DNA of 64,000 nucleotides from Glaciozyma antarctica PI12 (lineage: Eukaryota; Basidiomycota; Microbotryomycetes; Kriegeriales; Camptobasidiaceae): contig KZ627160.1 of NCBI GenBank assembly GCA_002917775.1, positions 132,917 to 196,916 of the forward strand. Direction: 5' to 3'. A program made the translations under genes and the position numbers. How positions within the stretch are numbered: the stretch's first letter is position 1; each line of letters begins with the position of its first letter. The notes under the pieces were generated by a model, which was given only the letters and a program-made list of their open reading frames with translations, searched no databases and was not told where the DNA came from. This document shows positions 21,729-33,474 of this stretch, piece after piece.

Positions 21729-22440
21729 GGAACACGTCTTTCGCTCTTCCTTCTACAATACCACTGGGGATCGATCTTGTAGCTGGGCGTGCAGCGGACA
21801 ACGATAGGACTGGCTCGACTTCGAGAGTGCGTCTTCTGTTTCGCTAAATCGGCGGACTCCTGGCTTTCTTCGTGAGGCTCAGCTACTTTGCCCTACTTCC
21901 CTATCTGAAGTCGATGGGGAGAACACCCGCCTTGGATGAAGGGGTGCGAGCGCGGCGAACCCGCCGAAGTCGATTCGAGTGGGCGGCCCAAACTCTTCTT
22001 CCGTTTGTTCCTTCGACTTGGCCCAGCAACACGACCCGACATGCAGTACGGGACTACGGAAAATGTGCGGTCGCCGCAGCCGCCAGGCTTCCACATGGAG
22101 GAGTGGGACGGCCGCTGTCACGACCTTTGCGAGGACCTGGACGAAGCGGTGCCGCAGGAGACAGCAAGCGACGTGCTCCAGGACTCATGCGACAGCTTCC
22201 GTCAGGCGGTCGCTCGGGAGAGTGAATCAGGAGCTGCTAGGGTGAGTTCTTCAGCTGGCCGCGGTCATTGCGCAGGGTGGGTTGGTGGATCGGAAGGACG
22301 CTGATGTCCTCTTGCAGTCCGACAGGTTCGCACAAGAGCAGCGTGCTCCAGTCGGTCCGCAGAGTCGTCTCGGCAACCGCATCCAGCAGCTCGGCCATGC
22401 GCCCCGGCACCTGCGTTATGCCCTCATCGAGGACGGCAAC
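21729..22440. other. Gap between E and the readable part of F
   Basis: Should hold the F promoter and 5' exons. A frame beginning MEEWDGRCHDLCEDLDEAVP (about 22096) and two possible small introns near 22240-22320 may belong to F, but I could not connect them in phase, and the basic MxxxxKxRxxK start of other copies is absent. Confidence 0.4.
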
Positions 22441-25123
22441 CAGGGCCTCGTTATAAAGCTCGAAAGAACCGTGGGCGAGCTACTCGACGAGCTACACGAC
22501 GAGCGAAATAGGCTTTATGAATTTGTAGACTGGCAGGGTCTAGGAACTCGGAACTGCGAGCGAGAAGGTCTCGGAGCTGGAGGACCGCCTTCGCCTCGTT
22601 GAGCACGACAAGATGGTTCTGTTGGAGGGAGAAGAGGCGCAGTCGACGGAAGTGGGTGCTGCTGAAGGAGATTTGGCGGAACGGAGGGAGGAAAGGGTCG
22701 GCCAGCTGCACGGCGAGGTTGCAGACGCGATGCTGGAGAGGGACAAGGCGAGGAGCGAGGCGGAGACGGTGCGGAAGGAGATGTTGGATTCGGGGAAGAA
22801 GCTCGCAAAGATCCATAGGCAGATCGCTGCCGCCGAACAGCGGTCCTTGTTGATGGGGAATGAGGAGTACAGGAGGATCAACGAGATGAGGAGCGAGGCA
22901 GCGGCGTTCGTCTTTCATTCGAATCTCTCGCTCGTCAAGCTGACCTGGGCTACCATGCGCAGGAGGTCTGCTGGAAGAGACGAGCTTTCCATCACGAAGA
23001 AGGAACTGGTCGCGCGTCTTGCGGAGATCAAAGCTCTCAAAGCTAGCGTCGCCCAGCTCAACGCTTCGTTCGTCCTTGTATGCCTTCTCAGCAAAGCCGA
23101 AGACTGACGAAGTACGACGCAGTGCTATATCGAACGCTTGCGAATTTCGCAAGAAGACCGCGCAGATTTGGAAGGACCTCGCCTCCGCCGAAGCGGAGAA
23201 GAAGAAGTCCTCGCAGTAAGCGTTCTGCCTCGGTTCCACCCTCGACTTGACTGACAGCGGACTGCAGGTACCTTGCCGAGATATCGTCCCTAAAGATTGA
23301 GCCGAAGGACTCGAAGGAACGCCACGCGATCACCGCTCAGAAGCTCTCGCTCAAGACGGACGCCCACGCCGCCGCCCTCAGCTCCCATGCAGCCTTCACC
23401 GAAGCCCTCGAATCCAAGCTTAGCAAGTCTGAAGCGAGGGTTGCTCAGTTCGAACTCGACCGGAACCCCTCGTCGCCCTCTACCGCTTCGGCGCCGGCGT
23501 CGAGTGATCGGAGCGAGAGCGCGCAAGTCCCCGCGAATCTCGACGAGCAGTGAGTGGTAAACCTCCTTTCCACCATCCCGCAAGCTGACGGTAATTCCAA
23601 ACCGCCGCAGAGCTACTTCGCCTCAAACCGCTTCTCATGAATCGCTCGCAGACCTTCGAACCGAAAACTCGAAACTCGGCCAAGAGCCCTCTCGCCGGGC
23701 GAGCTTCGCACGCGGCGGCGGTCACGTCTCTTCAAGCTCAGCTCTCCGAATTGGCTTCCACCGCATCCGTAGAGCGCGCAGCTCTTGAACGAAGTGTCGC
23801 TGCTCGGGACCGTGAGCTTCGCGCTCTCGTGGCGTCTCCCAGTACCTGCGACGTGGACGCCAAAGTCGCTCACCTCGAGAAGGAGCTCGCTGTCGTCACA
23901 TCCGCCAACGCCGACTTTATTTCTATCGAAGCCAAGCTCGAGCAGTAAGTCGCTGCTCCGGATCTCAGATTCTCCGCTGATTTGAGGATCGCAGGTGCAA
24001 GGAGAAGATTTCGACCCACGAAGCGTCGAGCAAGGCACTGGCGAAGCAGAACTCGTCCCTCGCTCGCGACCTCTCCCTCAAGACTGACGAACCCGCCGCC
24101 CTACGGACCGCCGAGTCGACGCACATCACCTCTCTCGAATCCGAACTCGCCAACTCCATCGCCGACCTTTCGGCGATCCTCTCCAAGAACGCCACACTGC
24201 AAGATCGGCTCGTTTCGACGTCGTCGACCTCGTCCAAATTGGACGTGACGCTGAGCCGCCTGAAGGAGGAGCTGTCCTTGGCCAAGGTCGCGATTGCTCG
24301 TCTAACTCCTCTGGAGATGCAGCTCAGCGAGAGCGGCAGGAAGCTCCAGGAGTACGTCCTGCTTTTGCTAAGTCTGAACGGCGCTAAGCTCTCCTCTCAC
24401 AGGTCTCAAGCACGAATTGCTTCCCTCGAAACTTCTACCCGCGCTCTTAAGAAGAACAACTCGGCTGTCACTCGCGACCTCTCCACTACCCAAGCCTCGT
24501 GCGAATCCCGCATCACAGCTCTCGAATCGGAACTCGCCACCGCCACCCACGACGTCACCGAGCTCCAATCGACCAACTCTCGCCTCGAGAATGACCTCGC
24601 AGCGCAGGATCGCGAGATCTCGAGGTTCAAGGTTTCGACTCCACCAGCGAGCCCGAAATCGTCGAAGAAGGACTCCGGACTTGCTGCGAAAAGGAGGGAC
24701 GTCCAGTTGATGGAGGTGCAGGAGGAGGCGAGGAGAAATGCGGAGAGAATCGGGAGCTTGGAAGCGAGGGTGCAAGAGCTTGTGCATGAGGTCGAAGTGG
24801 CGAAGATGGACGGTGGTAGTAGTGAGTCCTCCCTCTTCGGCCGAGCGAGGTTGCGACGCTGACTCTCTCAGGCTACACGCCATCCGCGCGACCTTCATCG
24901 TCAGCCGCGTACTCGACTTTGCCTAGCTCGGCGTCGCAGGCTTTGGAAGATCGTTCAGCGATCACTATCGAGCGATTAAGGTCGGCACTTGCGGGCCTCA
25001 GCGAAGAGAACGAGTCGTTGCGGAGGAAGAACAGTGAGCCCTCTCGCTACGCTCCTCCGTGCGTGCTGATCGTTGTCGTTTCCAGCGACGCTTTTGATGG
25101 AGCTCACCGCCGGCGAGGGGTGA
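22441..25123 (+). CDS. Coiled-coil family member F (5' end unresolved)
   Basis: Readable from about 22560: SEKVSELEDRLRLVEHDKMV matches the A segment NEKVASLERRIRSLEQEK. Then LDSGKKLAKIHRQIAAAEQR, LSITKKELVARLAEIKALKA, a Ser-rich block, VAHLEKELAVVTSANADF, and two successive exon repeats starting CKEKISTHEASSKAL (24000) and SQARIASLETSTRALKKN (about 24404), each after the CA|G or GA|G phase-2 intron. The C-terminal cassette is the most diverged of the long copies (ITIERLRSALAGLSEENESL) but the last intron is in the usual place, A|CG before TLLMELTAGEG and TGA at 25123. The start codon and first exons are not established, and the upstream coil ELLDELHDERNRLYEFVD is in another frame, so the 5' part may be broken. 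Confidence 0.55.
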
Positions 25124-25289
25124 TGATTGGGAGCTTGGAGTAGTTCTGAAGCAGGAGGGATACGTCCCGACAGTATTCCAATTACGACTGCTTGATGCCT
25201 CGCGACTGCTTTTGCCGATAAACAAGCGCGAATCACCCTGACTAGAGAGCCGTCAGCACCATCCCCTCCCTCCCTCTCGGAAAGCTCAC

Positions 25290-25642
25290 CTAGCCCGCCA
25301 TCTTCCACGCCACTCCTCCCACCGCCCACCCCGCGAGCGCCAACACATCCTCCCACCCCACTCCCCTCGTACCAGCCGCCGCATCAAACGCGCTCCTCCC
25401 AACCCCCGAGCTGGCGAGAATAGGGCTCTCGAGCGCAGCGACTGCTCCTCAAGGAGCTTGAGCTGAAACGTTTCGGAAGCGTGGGACGGGAGCGTACCGG
25501 CGGAGCTCTCGCGCGTGAGACCGAGGAAGGGGAGAAGGTAGGGAGATGTGCACGCGGCGGCGGTGGCGGCGGTGAGGGCGCAGAGCAGCGTCGTGGAAGG
25601 CGCGGAGGTCTTGGGGGGCGAGGGGGCGGAAAACGCTGCCAT
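25290..25642 (-). CDS. Small hydrophobic protein of unknown function (about 98 residues)
   Basis: Two exons. ATG at 25642 (MAAFSAPSPPKTSAPSTTLL) leads into a hydrophobic stretch LLCALTAATAAACTSPYLL. A 56-base intron (GTACGC...GAGCAG) joins to VAALESPILASSGVGRSAF, and the C-terminus DVLALAGWAVGGVAWKMAG is a second hydrophobic segment before TAG at 25290. It is thus probably a two-pass membrane protein, perhaps mitochondrial. A GTGAGC follows the stop directly, so a 3' UTR intron is possible. Without the intron the frame runs into Arg-rich sequence, which supports splicing. Convergent with F; same strand as RPN9, 210 bases downstream of its stop. No family was recognised. Confidence 0.5.
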
Positions 25643-25852
25643 AGTGGGCTTGAGGATGTGGTGGGGAGAGGTAAGAGTGAGCGAGGCGAGCGAGACGCGC
25701 CGAATTGCCTCCTCGCTGTGCCTCCTTGCTGGCTACGAAGCAGATCTCGACGACCAGCGCAGATACCAAAACCTCCGAGCAGATCTGTCGCGAGAAAACA
25801 CGAAAGCAAGCGTCTCACCCCGCCGTATGACATCTCAAAAAGCACTCTCCGC

Positions 25853-28460
25853 TCATTGCACCAGCAACTCGGGCGCCTGCAACTGGGCAAAGCCCGACAC
25901 TCCCACAACCCGATCCGTCCACCTGCGCACCGCTCATCAGCCCCGTACTCAACCGGACGAACAAGAGGTACTCACGCCGTTAACCGCTCCCTCAGTCCAT
26001 CAATCTGCTTCCGGTCCAGCACGCGAGGCTGCACCCATGAGATGCTCGCCGTCTCAGAAACCTGATCGAGGGATCCGCGTATGAGCTTGAGCCTGTCGCA
26101 TCTCCGTCAGTACCCGCACTGCGTAACGAAGGGAGAGGAACGAACGAAAGGGCTTTCATGACGAGGTGCTCGACTTCGTTTTGAGGAATGTTGGCTTCGG
26201 TCGCGATCGTTCCAAAGGGGAGGACGCGGTCCGAAGTAGGGCGACGGAAGACGGCTTCGATGAGAGCCATGAGGCAGATCTTTTGGCGAAGGAAGACACA
26301 GTTGTTCTGCAGGATCGACTGCGGGCGTATCGGAGTCAGCTACGTCGAGGGAGGGAAGAGGAAATACGTACGCTCTCGGATATTGTGGGCAGGATAGCGT
26401 CGAACTGGGCGATGTCGCCGGCGTTGCAAGCGAAGAGCATGTTCTTGATCCACTCGTTCTCCGTCCCGACCAGCGAGTCCAGAATCGGGTGCATCAACTG
26501 CGTTCACTCATCAGTCTCATCGAACGCATCGAACGCAAGGAAAGGGAACGCACCAGCTCTCCAAAGTTGTAGATCTTGCCCAACAGCGCCGAGATCCCGA
26601 GGTCCTCTGCTCGCTGCGTACGCTCAGCAGGTGCCAACTCGGTGTTGATGTCGATGCACGCGAGGTAGAGGAGCGAGTTCTTGTAGTAATCCGCGTACTC
26701 TGCCTTCGCCTATCCGCACCACATCAGCCATGCTCCGACAGCGAACAAACGACCGAACGCACCTTGAAATAATCTCCCGAAACCCTGTAGAACGCCGCAT
26801 GCACCGCCAGATCGACGCTATCCAGTCGGTCGAGCACCTTCTCGCACGCATCCATCCCCGCCTTGGTCCCCTCGTGATCTCCGAGCAAAAGCTTGTAGTG
26901 CGCCGCCTCCATCGTAGCGAGCACGAACGCCTCCTGCGTGAGGGGCGTATCGACCTTGTCCGCGAGAGCATTCACGAACGCTAGTCCCTCGGTGCCGTCT
27001 GCGAGGGCGTTTAGGTTGCGGTAGGCGAGGGAGGGAGAAGGAACGCACCGGTGATGTGCCGGGCGACCTTGATGCCGATCGCGGCGAGCTTGAGTTGATT
27101 GATCTTGCTCGAGAATGACTTGATGAAGGACTCGTAGAGGTCGACCTGGTACGGTCCCGAGGCGGGGACCGCAAGGAAGCCCTCGATCGTGTTGGTGAGT
27201 TGGTACCAGAGCCTGAGGAGAGAAAGTCAGTGTTGAGTTTGTCGATTTGCCTTTAGAGTGCAAGCTAAATGAGGTCACCAGCACCCTCTATCATCGCACT
27301 CGGCCGCATCGCTGTGCGAGCAATCATCCGAGGATAAGATGCTTGCGCCCTCCCTCCTTTCCGGCTTGAGGTCGGTCCACTCCTTGCGTGTCCTCTCCTC
27401 CGTTCTCGTCGCGTACTACGCCTACAGCAGAGGAGAAGGAGCTGCAGTCACCCTGACGCGCTCTCCCGCTCACAAGGCGGGAAACGAGCAGCAAGGGGCC
27501 TGCCCAGTCCTCTGCTGTGAGTTCGATCTCGAGGCTGAAATTCAAGGCCAAATACAAGCTCAGGCACAAGCTCGCAAGCTCAGACTTGACGCCCGTTCGC
27601 CCGCTCTCCTTCCCAGCCTCTCATCGCGTAGCTCACGCCGCCCAGGAAGAAGGTTCTCAACTTCATCGCCATCTCGCGTTCCCACTGCTCGTTTGAGCAG
27701 AAGGGGTGAACGAGGAGCGCTCAGCTGGTCCTGCCTCTTGAGCACGGCTTCCCAGCGCCCACCACGGATCGGTCTACTAACGCCAACCTCGGTTAAGCTC
27801 CCGGACGAGTGCTGAACTCGCCCAGTCATTCGATGTCAAGTCGCCGTACCCATATCCAAGGGAGCCGGGGCGTGCGGCCAGCAGCTCCTCGACAAAGCAC
27901 GACAAAGCTCGGCACATCGCGCAAGACGTGCGAGCTACGAGAGCTCACCCTTCTCGTGCGTAGAACCAGAGCTCAGCCATCCCCGTCTGAGATCATAGCC
28001 ACGCCCCAGTCTGTCAGCTAGCGCGACGGAAGTCATCAAGTCATCTCCGGGCCTTATCCAGTCCTGCATTCAACGCAAGTGGCACGGTCACCAAGCTATC
28101 GCGCCGTGGGCTGCTCCGTCGAGCGTACCTCGAGCACGAAGAGAGGCAGTCCGCCACCCTCGCGGATGGTCCCCGACCCTTCGGAATCACTCTCGGCGAG
28201 CTGGTGGAGGCGCGAGTAAGGGACAAGGAGCTTGACCAGCTCCTTGACTGCTCACTCAATCGCGAGCTTCCCACCAGTCCAGTCCAGCCCAGCTCCCTCC
28301 CTCCCTCCCTCCCCCGCTCATCGCCCGACCAAACGCCCACTCACTTGTTCTCATAAAACCTCGCAAACGCCTCGTAGTACGGCCTGAGCTCCTCAGGAAG
28401 ATGAGGGTTGGTCGAAGCTTGAACGAGGTAAGTCGCTGGGTCGAGCTGGTCGATGTCCAT
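25853..28460 (-). CDS. RPN9: 26S proteasome regulatory subunit Rpn9 (PSMD13), PCI domain
   Basis: Non-ATPase lid subunit of the 19S regulatory particle. ATG at 28460 gives MDIDQLDPATYLVQASTNPH; exon 1 ends PYYEAFARFYENK, completed across the intron as AA|G before LWYQLTNTIEGFL, matching yeast Rpn9 (FYEEKLWFQL). Later segments are typical: LLGDHEGTKAGMDACEKVLD, YYKNSLLYLACIDINT, LGKIYNFGELLMHPILDSL, and the PCI winged helix FLRQKICLMALIEAVFRRP / EVEHLVMKALSLKLIRGSLD / ISWVQPRVLDRKQIDGLRER. A last intron splits GC|G and the protein ends QLQAPELLVQ, TGA at 25853. Intron 1 is unusually long (27213-28344). A short GTC repeat lies just upstream of the ATG. Confidence 0.95.
27213..28344 (-). other. 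RPN9 intron 1, 1132 bases, content unexplained
   Basis: Donor GTGAGT and acceptor CTCAG fit the conserved join YENK|LWYQ, so the intron is firm. Its length is about 20 times the local norm. Open frames on both strands inside it (plus strand 27339-27815, minus strand 28041-28340) have no recognisable family and no splice support. It may hold a decayed insertion; I could not show terminal repeats. Confidence 0.7.
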
Positions 28461-28942
28461 CGTCGTCGTCGTCGTCGTTTCGGGTGAGATCGGGGGAGAG
28501 GAGGAGAGGAATAGGGCGAGCTAGGAGAGAGTGCTGAGCGTGTTGGGAGGGGGGCGGCCGCGTCACCCTGCTGGCTAAGCGGCCTTGAGCTGGGTAGTAG
28601 CATAGTCGGAGTAGCAGCCAATCTCGCAACCGAGGTCGCTCCTCTTCTTTTATTCGAGGAACACGGGCGTAGAGTGGGCTAGTGTGGGATTTGGGCCAGC
28701 CGAGAGCTGAGCTACAAGAAGATAGAGACCGTAGCGACAATTTCTTGCGAAACTCGCTGCCTCGGCACTCTCGCTGGTGAGGTTTAACGTGCAAGGAGGA
28801 GCTGGATGAGCTGGCGACTCCATCAGCGAATCTCATGATGTGAACTTTCAGTCTATTTAAATTACAGGAACAAACAAGCAACAGCGCATTCCATTCCATC
28901 CGCCACCGACTCCGCAAGCACACCAGACCGCACACCAAATGC
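28461..28942. other. Intergenic region between RPN9 start and gene G stop
   Basis: 482 bases: the RPN9 promoter side (with a GTC microsatellite at the start codon) and the 3' flank of G, including an AT-richer patch near 28850-28870. No gene seen. Confidence 0.5.
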
Positions 28943-29911
28943 TCAAAACCACCACCTGAAGCCCGTCCTCCCCCTATCCGCCTTCGCCTCAGCAAGCTGC
29001 GTCTCAAGCCCCGCACATCGTTTGTTCGTCCTGCTCAAATCAACAGCGAGGGAAGCATTCGTAGCCTTGAGAGACGCGCAGCGGCCCTTGTACCTGCGGT
29101 ACAACAGTCAGTACTCATTTGGGTAGCTCAAAAGACAGAGGACGAACGTCTCGAGCATACGGGTGGTCGAGTCGAGCATGGAAGTCGTCTTGTCCAGCTT
29201 CCCTTGTTGATGTGTGCAGCTAGCGTTCGCGTCGGCGAGATCCTTCTCGAGCTGCGAAGCGTAGCGACCAGTGGTCCAAGATTCGTAGCTCGCGGATTCG
29301 CTGCAGGAACGCCCATCAGGCATCGATAATGGCGCGGGCGAAGAAGCTCACAGAGACTTGCGAAGACCATTGGCCTGTTCCTGCAAACGGTTCTCCACCA
29401 CCTTGCGCTCCTCCCCAGCATACCTCAAACGTCTCCTCAAGACATCGTCTTGCGCCAACGCAGTTCTGAGCTCGCCTTCGACATGATCGACGAGGGACTG
29501 GCGAGCGAGGAGCTCGGCGTCGAGGCGCTCCTGGACGACCTTGTTCTCCGCGATCTGATCGTCCTTCAGCTCGAGCTGTTTTTCCAGAAGAGCCACCTGC
29601 GCCTCCAAGTCAGCTCCAGCTCAATGCCACCCCAGCAGACCTCTCCGGAGACTTCCCCTCTGGCAGTCCCCTTCGAAGCGGCTACTCACCTTCTTCCGCT
29701 CCTCCTTCAGCTTTTTATCCCACAGCTTACGCTCCTCATTTCCCCCTTGGCCTGCTCCTCCAGCACCGGTCTTCGCTTCCGCCAACTCCCGCCGAAGTTG
29801 ATCGATCGTCGTCCGAGCTTCGAGCAGCAGCAGCTCCCGGCGGCGGTGCTCGAGTCACTCTGTCTGCGCCAGCTGAGCTTTATCGAGGCGGTTCTTCAGG
29901 TGGGGAGCCAT
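28943..29911 (-). pseudogene. Coiled-coil family member G, short, with an in-frame TGA
   Basis: The ATG at 29911 gives MAPHLKNRLDKAQLAQTE, clearly the family N-terminus, then TGA, then the same frame continues LEHRRRELLLLEARTTIDQL without further stops to KLKEERKK, where the first family intron falls. It continues VALLEKQLELKDDQIAENKV, ERKVVENRLQEQANGLRKSL, CESASYESW..., a block ending MLDSTTRMLET, and YKGRCASLKATNASLAVDL after the usual phase-2 intron. It ends TGFRWWF at TGA 28943 with no linker and no FVxxQ / LLLRLVG cassette, so the 3' half is missing. One stop plus truncation suggests a pseudogene; an alternative downstream start is possible but would drop the basic N-terminus. Confidence 0.6.
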
Positions 29912-30493
29912 CTTGACAAGTAGAGAGTGAAGCGGAGGAGAGCGAAGGACGCTGCTTCCCTCGAGCCCTCTCTCGGCTCCTTTTTGTGCTTTCGACTTTC
30001 TCGAGCTCTCGTTTGTCTTCCATGCTCCTGAAGTCTGTTGGGAGGCTGCAGCGAGATTAAAGAAGCTGGCGTTCCTTTCTGTGACACACAGTTCGCCCCT
30101 CGCCTCATGGCTGACAGCGCACTCCCACCCCCCCGTCAATCACGGCGCCGTCGAGCTCTTCCTGAAGAAAACCAGAAGGATCACTTGCCTTGCGGCTCTA
30201 CCTCTTTCTCCTCCATTCGTGAATCGACGAACAAGCCGCCGGACGACCGACATGAATTCTCTCCGGTGCGCGGTTTTGAATTCGTGACTCTCGGAGGTCG
30301 AGCGACATCAGTGCAGCTCAGGGTGTGGCCCAACGAGCAGGGGGAAGATGCCAGGCATGCATCCTTAAAACGCGGCCGTAGGAGCGCAGTAGAGCAGCGG
30401 ACGACGAGCGAACGCAGGGGAGCAGAGGCGATCTCATATCCGACGACAGTCCAGCTGTATTCCCAAAAGCCAAAATCGATACGACGCAGCGCT
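29912..30493. other. Intergenic region between G start and H stop
   Basis: 582 bases with long open frames on both strands but no recognisable protein; they have no splice logic and look like chance frames of GC-rich DNA. Presumed promoter of G and 3' flank of H. Confidence 0.5.
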
Positions 30494-33474
30494 TCAGAAG
30501 CGAACGCCAACGAGGCGCATGAGCAACGACGCTGCGAGAGAAAAACGTTAGCGAGCAGCTTCGCCATCGAGAGCGCGCGACGCACTGTTGGAGTTCCTGA
30601 GCGTCGTGTTCGCCTCGTTGAGTTCCTTGACCGTCGTGACAAACTGCTTGAAGACAAAGTCGGAATGCTGGACGAGTGCCGCGTGGGTGGGGTTGTGGGT
30701 TGAGAACGCCTGAGCAGGTGTGGGGGTCGTCGCGATGACCGGCGAGGGCTGGGGAGTGGCCGTGGGTGGCGAAGGAAGGGCTAGAAGTGGTGTCGGTGGC
30801 GAAGGCAGGGCGAGGAGCGGCTCTGCGAAGAAGGGATCGTCAGCGGCAAGCCAAAGGAACCGAAAGAACGACGTACTGGCAGCCTCGATAAGTCCCTGAC
30901 TCTCCGTCCCCTCGTTCCTCCGCTCCATCGCTGCCACCCTTTTTCCCGCCTCCGCCGTAGCCATCAACAGCACCTCCATCTTCTCCTCCAGCGTGGCCAG
31001 TAGTTCGCTCGCGGCCTTCTCCCCTTCGATCCTCCTCAAAGCCTCCTCCTCCAACTTCTTCCCACCCTTCCTCACCTCCTCCTTCGCCTCCCCAAGCTCC
31101 TTCTTCGCCACACCCAATTCCGCCTTCACCGCTCGCAACTGCTCCCTCGCCACGCCCAACGCCTCTTTTGCCTCCTTCAGCTCCTTCTCCCTCGGCTCCC
31201 GCTCCACTTTCTCCCTCTCCCTCTCCCCTTTCTCCACCCTCACCGGCTCCGGCCCCTTCAGCAGCTCCTTGATCCTCCCCTCCTGCTCGGCGATCTTGTC
31301 CTCGAGCAACGTATTCTTCGAAAGGAGCGCCGAGAGCCCCGCGACCGAATTGGACAGTTCGGATTCAACGCTCGTGATGTGGGTCGAGTTGGAGGATTGG
31401 ACGAGGGTAAGCTCGTTCGACTTGAGGCTGAGGTCGCGGGCGAGAGTCGAATTGTCGGTCTTGAGGCTCTTGTAGCTCGCTTCGAGAGGGGAGAGCTTGG
31501 ATTTGTACCTGCGCAAGGGTCAGCTTTGCAACGAAGGAGGAGAGAAACGAACGTACTGCTCGAGCTTCTTGCTATCCTGCGCGAGTCGTGCGTTCGCCGA
31601 TTTGGACGCGGCGAGCTCCTCCTCGAGCTTCGAGACCTTGTCCTTCCACTGCGCGACGGACGGTTCCGCCCAGCCTGGCGCCGAAGGCTCCTCCTTCAGA
31701 ACGTCGTGACGGAGGTGGTGTTGGAGAGTATCGGGTTCGGCTTCGAGCGAGTCGATGTACGTCTTCTGGGAGTTTTGCACGGCGAGGAGCTCGTTCTGTT
31801 TGAACGAGAGAGCTTCGTCGAGTTCGGCGTTGCGCGAGGTGAGGGTGGCGATGCGAGGAGTGAGTTCGGCGATGGTGGATTCGAGCTGGGCGATCTTGAT
31901 CTTGTGTCTGCGAGATGCTTCGTCAGTCGAGCACCGGAGAGATGAGAGGGGGAGGACGCACTGATCGGGCTTTTTGTTGCTCGCGTGAGCCATCTCGAGC
32001 GCGCGCTGGAGTTCGGCGACTTTCGAGTCCGACTTGGAGACTTGAGATCGAACCGCGTTGAGTGCCGCATCTTGCGCGTCTTGAAGGTTGGCGAGTTCGG
32101 TGGTCTTGCGGGCGAGAGACTGAGTCGCCGCAGCTCGCTGCTCGTTCAGACTCTTGACGGTCGCCTTGAGGTTGCTAGTCTCGTTCGAAAGACTGTGCAT
32201 CTGGTCGTCAGCAGAAACAATGAGCCAGGTGAGGAACGAACGCACTCGGAACGCATGCTTCTAACCTCCGCGCGAAGTGTATCGATAGTAGACTTGCTCT
32301 GGTATTCGCGCGTCGTCGCTTCCTTCACGGTCTGGTTGTAGCTGCATAAACGCCGACGCCAGGAGTCAGGAACCGCCTCGCACGACGGAAGAAGCGTACG
32401 CACAGCTCGTTGTTACTCTTGTACCGGGCGAGGATGTTGGCGCATTGTTTCTTCGCCGTAGCCAGCTCTTCGCGAAGCTCGTCGTGAGTCGAAGTAACGT
32501 CCCTGTCAATCCAGCAAAGTTAGCTCACGTAAAATGCGCTCAAGTACGGCCACTCACGTAGATATAACGCCCGACTTGCTCGCCTCGGCCGTCGCCTTGC
32601 GCGCTTTCGCTGCAGTCCTCCTCCGCCGCAGTCGCCTCCGCCACCGCCGTCTTCATCGCGATCTTCGCCGTGCGAAGCTCCTTAAACGCCGTCTCGGCCT
32701 CTTTCTGCGCCTCGTTCCTCTCCGCAACTGCGATCCTCAGCTCCTCAGCCCCAGGCCCGTCCGAAGTCTTCTGCTGGTCCTTCTTGACCTGACCCTTGGC
32801 TAAGCGCAACTGCTTCGCCGCCTCCTTCCTCGCCTCCTCCGCCTCCTCCGCGTCGACGCGAGAGCTCTCCTTGAGATCCTCGAGCTCGCCCTTCAAATCC
32901 TCGTTCTCCTCGAGCAGGACGCCCTTCTCGTAGTCGAGCGCGCGCTTCTCCTGATCTAAATGGCGAACACACTTCTCGAGCGCCGAAACTCGGTCTCGCG
33001 ACAGCTTGAGCTCGTGGTTCTTGTCTGAGAGCTTGGAGACGAGGTCCTGGTGCGCTGCTTGATGCTCGGCTTGCGCGGCGGCGAGGCCTTCTGGAGAGTG
33101 GAGGTCGACCTTCTTCTGCACCTCGACAAGCTGTATCTGAAGCTTCTCCTGCGCGGCTTTGAGCTCGACCGCCTCCTCCTCGAGACGAACGATCTGCGCC
33201 ACTCCGAATCAGCTCCCCACCTGCGTTGGGCCGCACGCGTGCTCACCTTCTTCTTCTCGTCCTTGACCTCCTTCTCGAGCACCTTGATCTGCTGCTTGTC
33301 GCCTTTATTCCACGTATCGTCCTTCCGATCCTTGGCCGAAGCGAGCTCCTTCCTCAGCTGAGCTACGACCGCCTTGGATTCTTCGAGCTCGCGCTCTTCT
33401 CTTCGCGCCTCGAGCTTGGCCGTCTGCGAGAGAGCAGCCTTGTCTTTGCGCTCCTTCATAAATCCTCCGGCCAT
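30494..33474 (-). CDS. Coiled-coil family member H (near full length, one frame discrepancy)
   Basis: One of the longest copies. ATG at 33474: MAGGFMKERKDKAALSQ, then LEARREERELEESKAVVAQL, first intron KKK|IVRLEEEAVELKAAQ, a long uninterrupted coil exon, and repeats joined by phase-2 introns: ...KKPDQ|HKIKIAQLESTIAEL and ...KKLEQ|YKSKLSPLEASYKSL. The linker has a repeated LLALPSPPT unit and Thr/Pro runs, and the cassette ALVQHSDFVFKQFVTTVKEL ends after the last intron (A|CG) in SLLMRLVGVRF, TGA at 30494. Every junction I checked is in phase except one: near 32615 the frame of VAEATAAEED must shift by one base to continue AAKARKATAEASKSGVIS and on into DVTSTHDELREELATAKK. With that base corrected the gene is complete. 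It shares the MAGGF start with I, head to head across 259 bases. Confidence 0.7.

Noticed and set aside
25290-25642. Assignment of the small membrane protein to a complex I assembly factor (DMAC1-like)
   Set aside because: Only the two-helix layout and an AGWAVGG-like end are suggestive; the expected Cys-rich motif is absent.
27339-27815. Plus-strand open frame inside RPN9 intron 1 as a nested gene
   Set aside because: No homology recognised, composition like chance frames, no splice or start context; kept only as intron content.
29855-29857. In-frame TGA in copy G (and D) as selenocysteine
   Set aside because: No selenoprotein family resemblance, no SECIS-like hairpin seen, and other copies have ordinary residues there; decay is simpler.
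30038-30703. Long plus-strand open frame opposite the end of H
   Set aside because: Arg/Ala-rich with no domain and antisense to the H last exons; typical shadow frame in GC-rich coding DNA.
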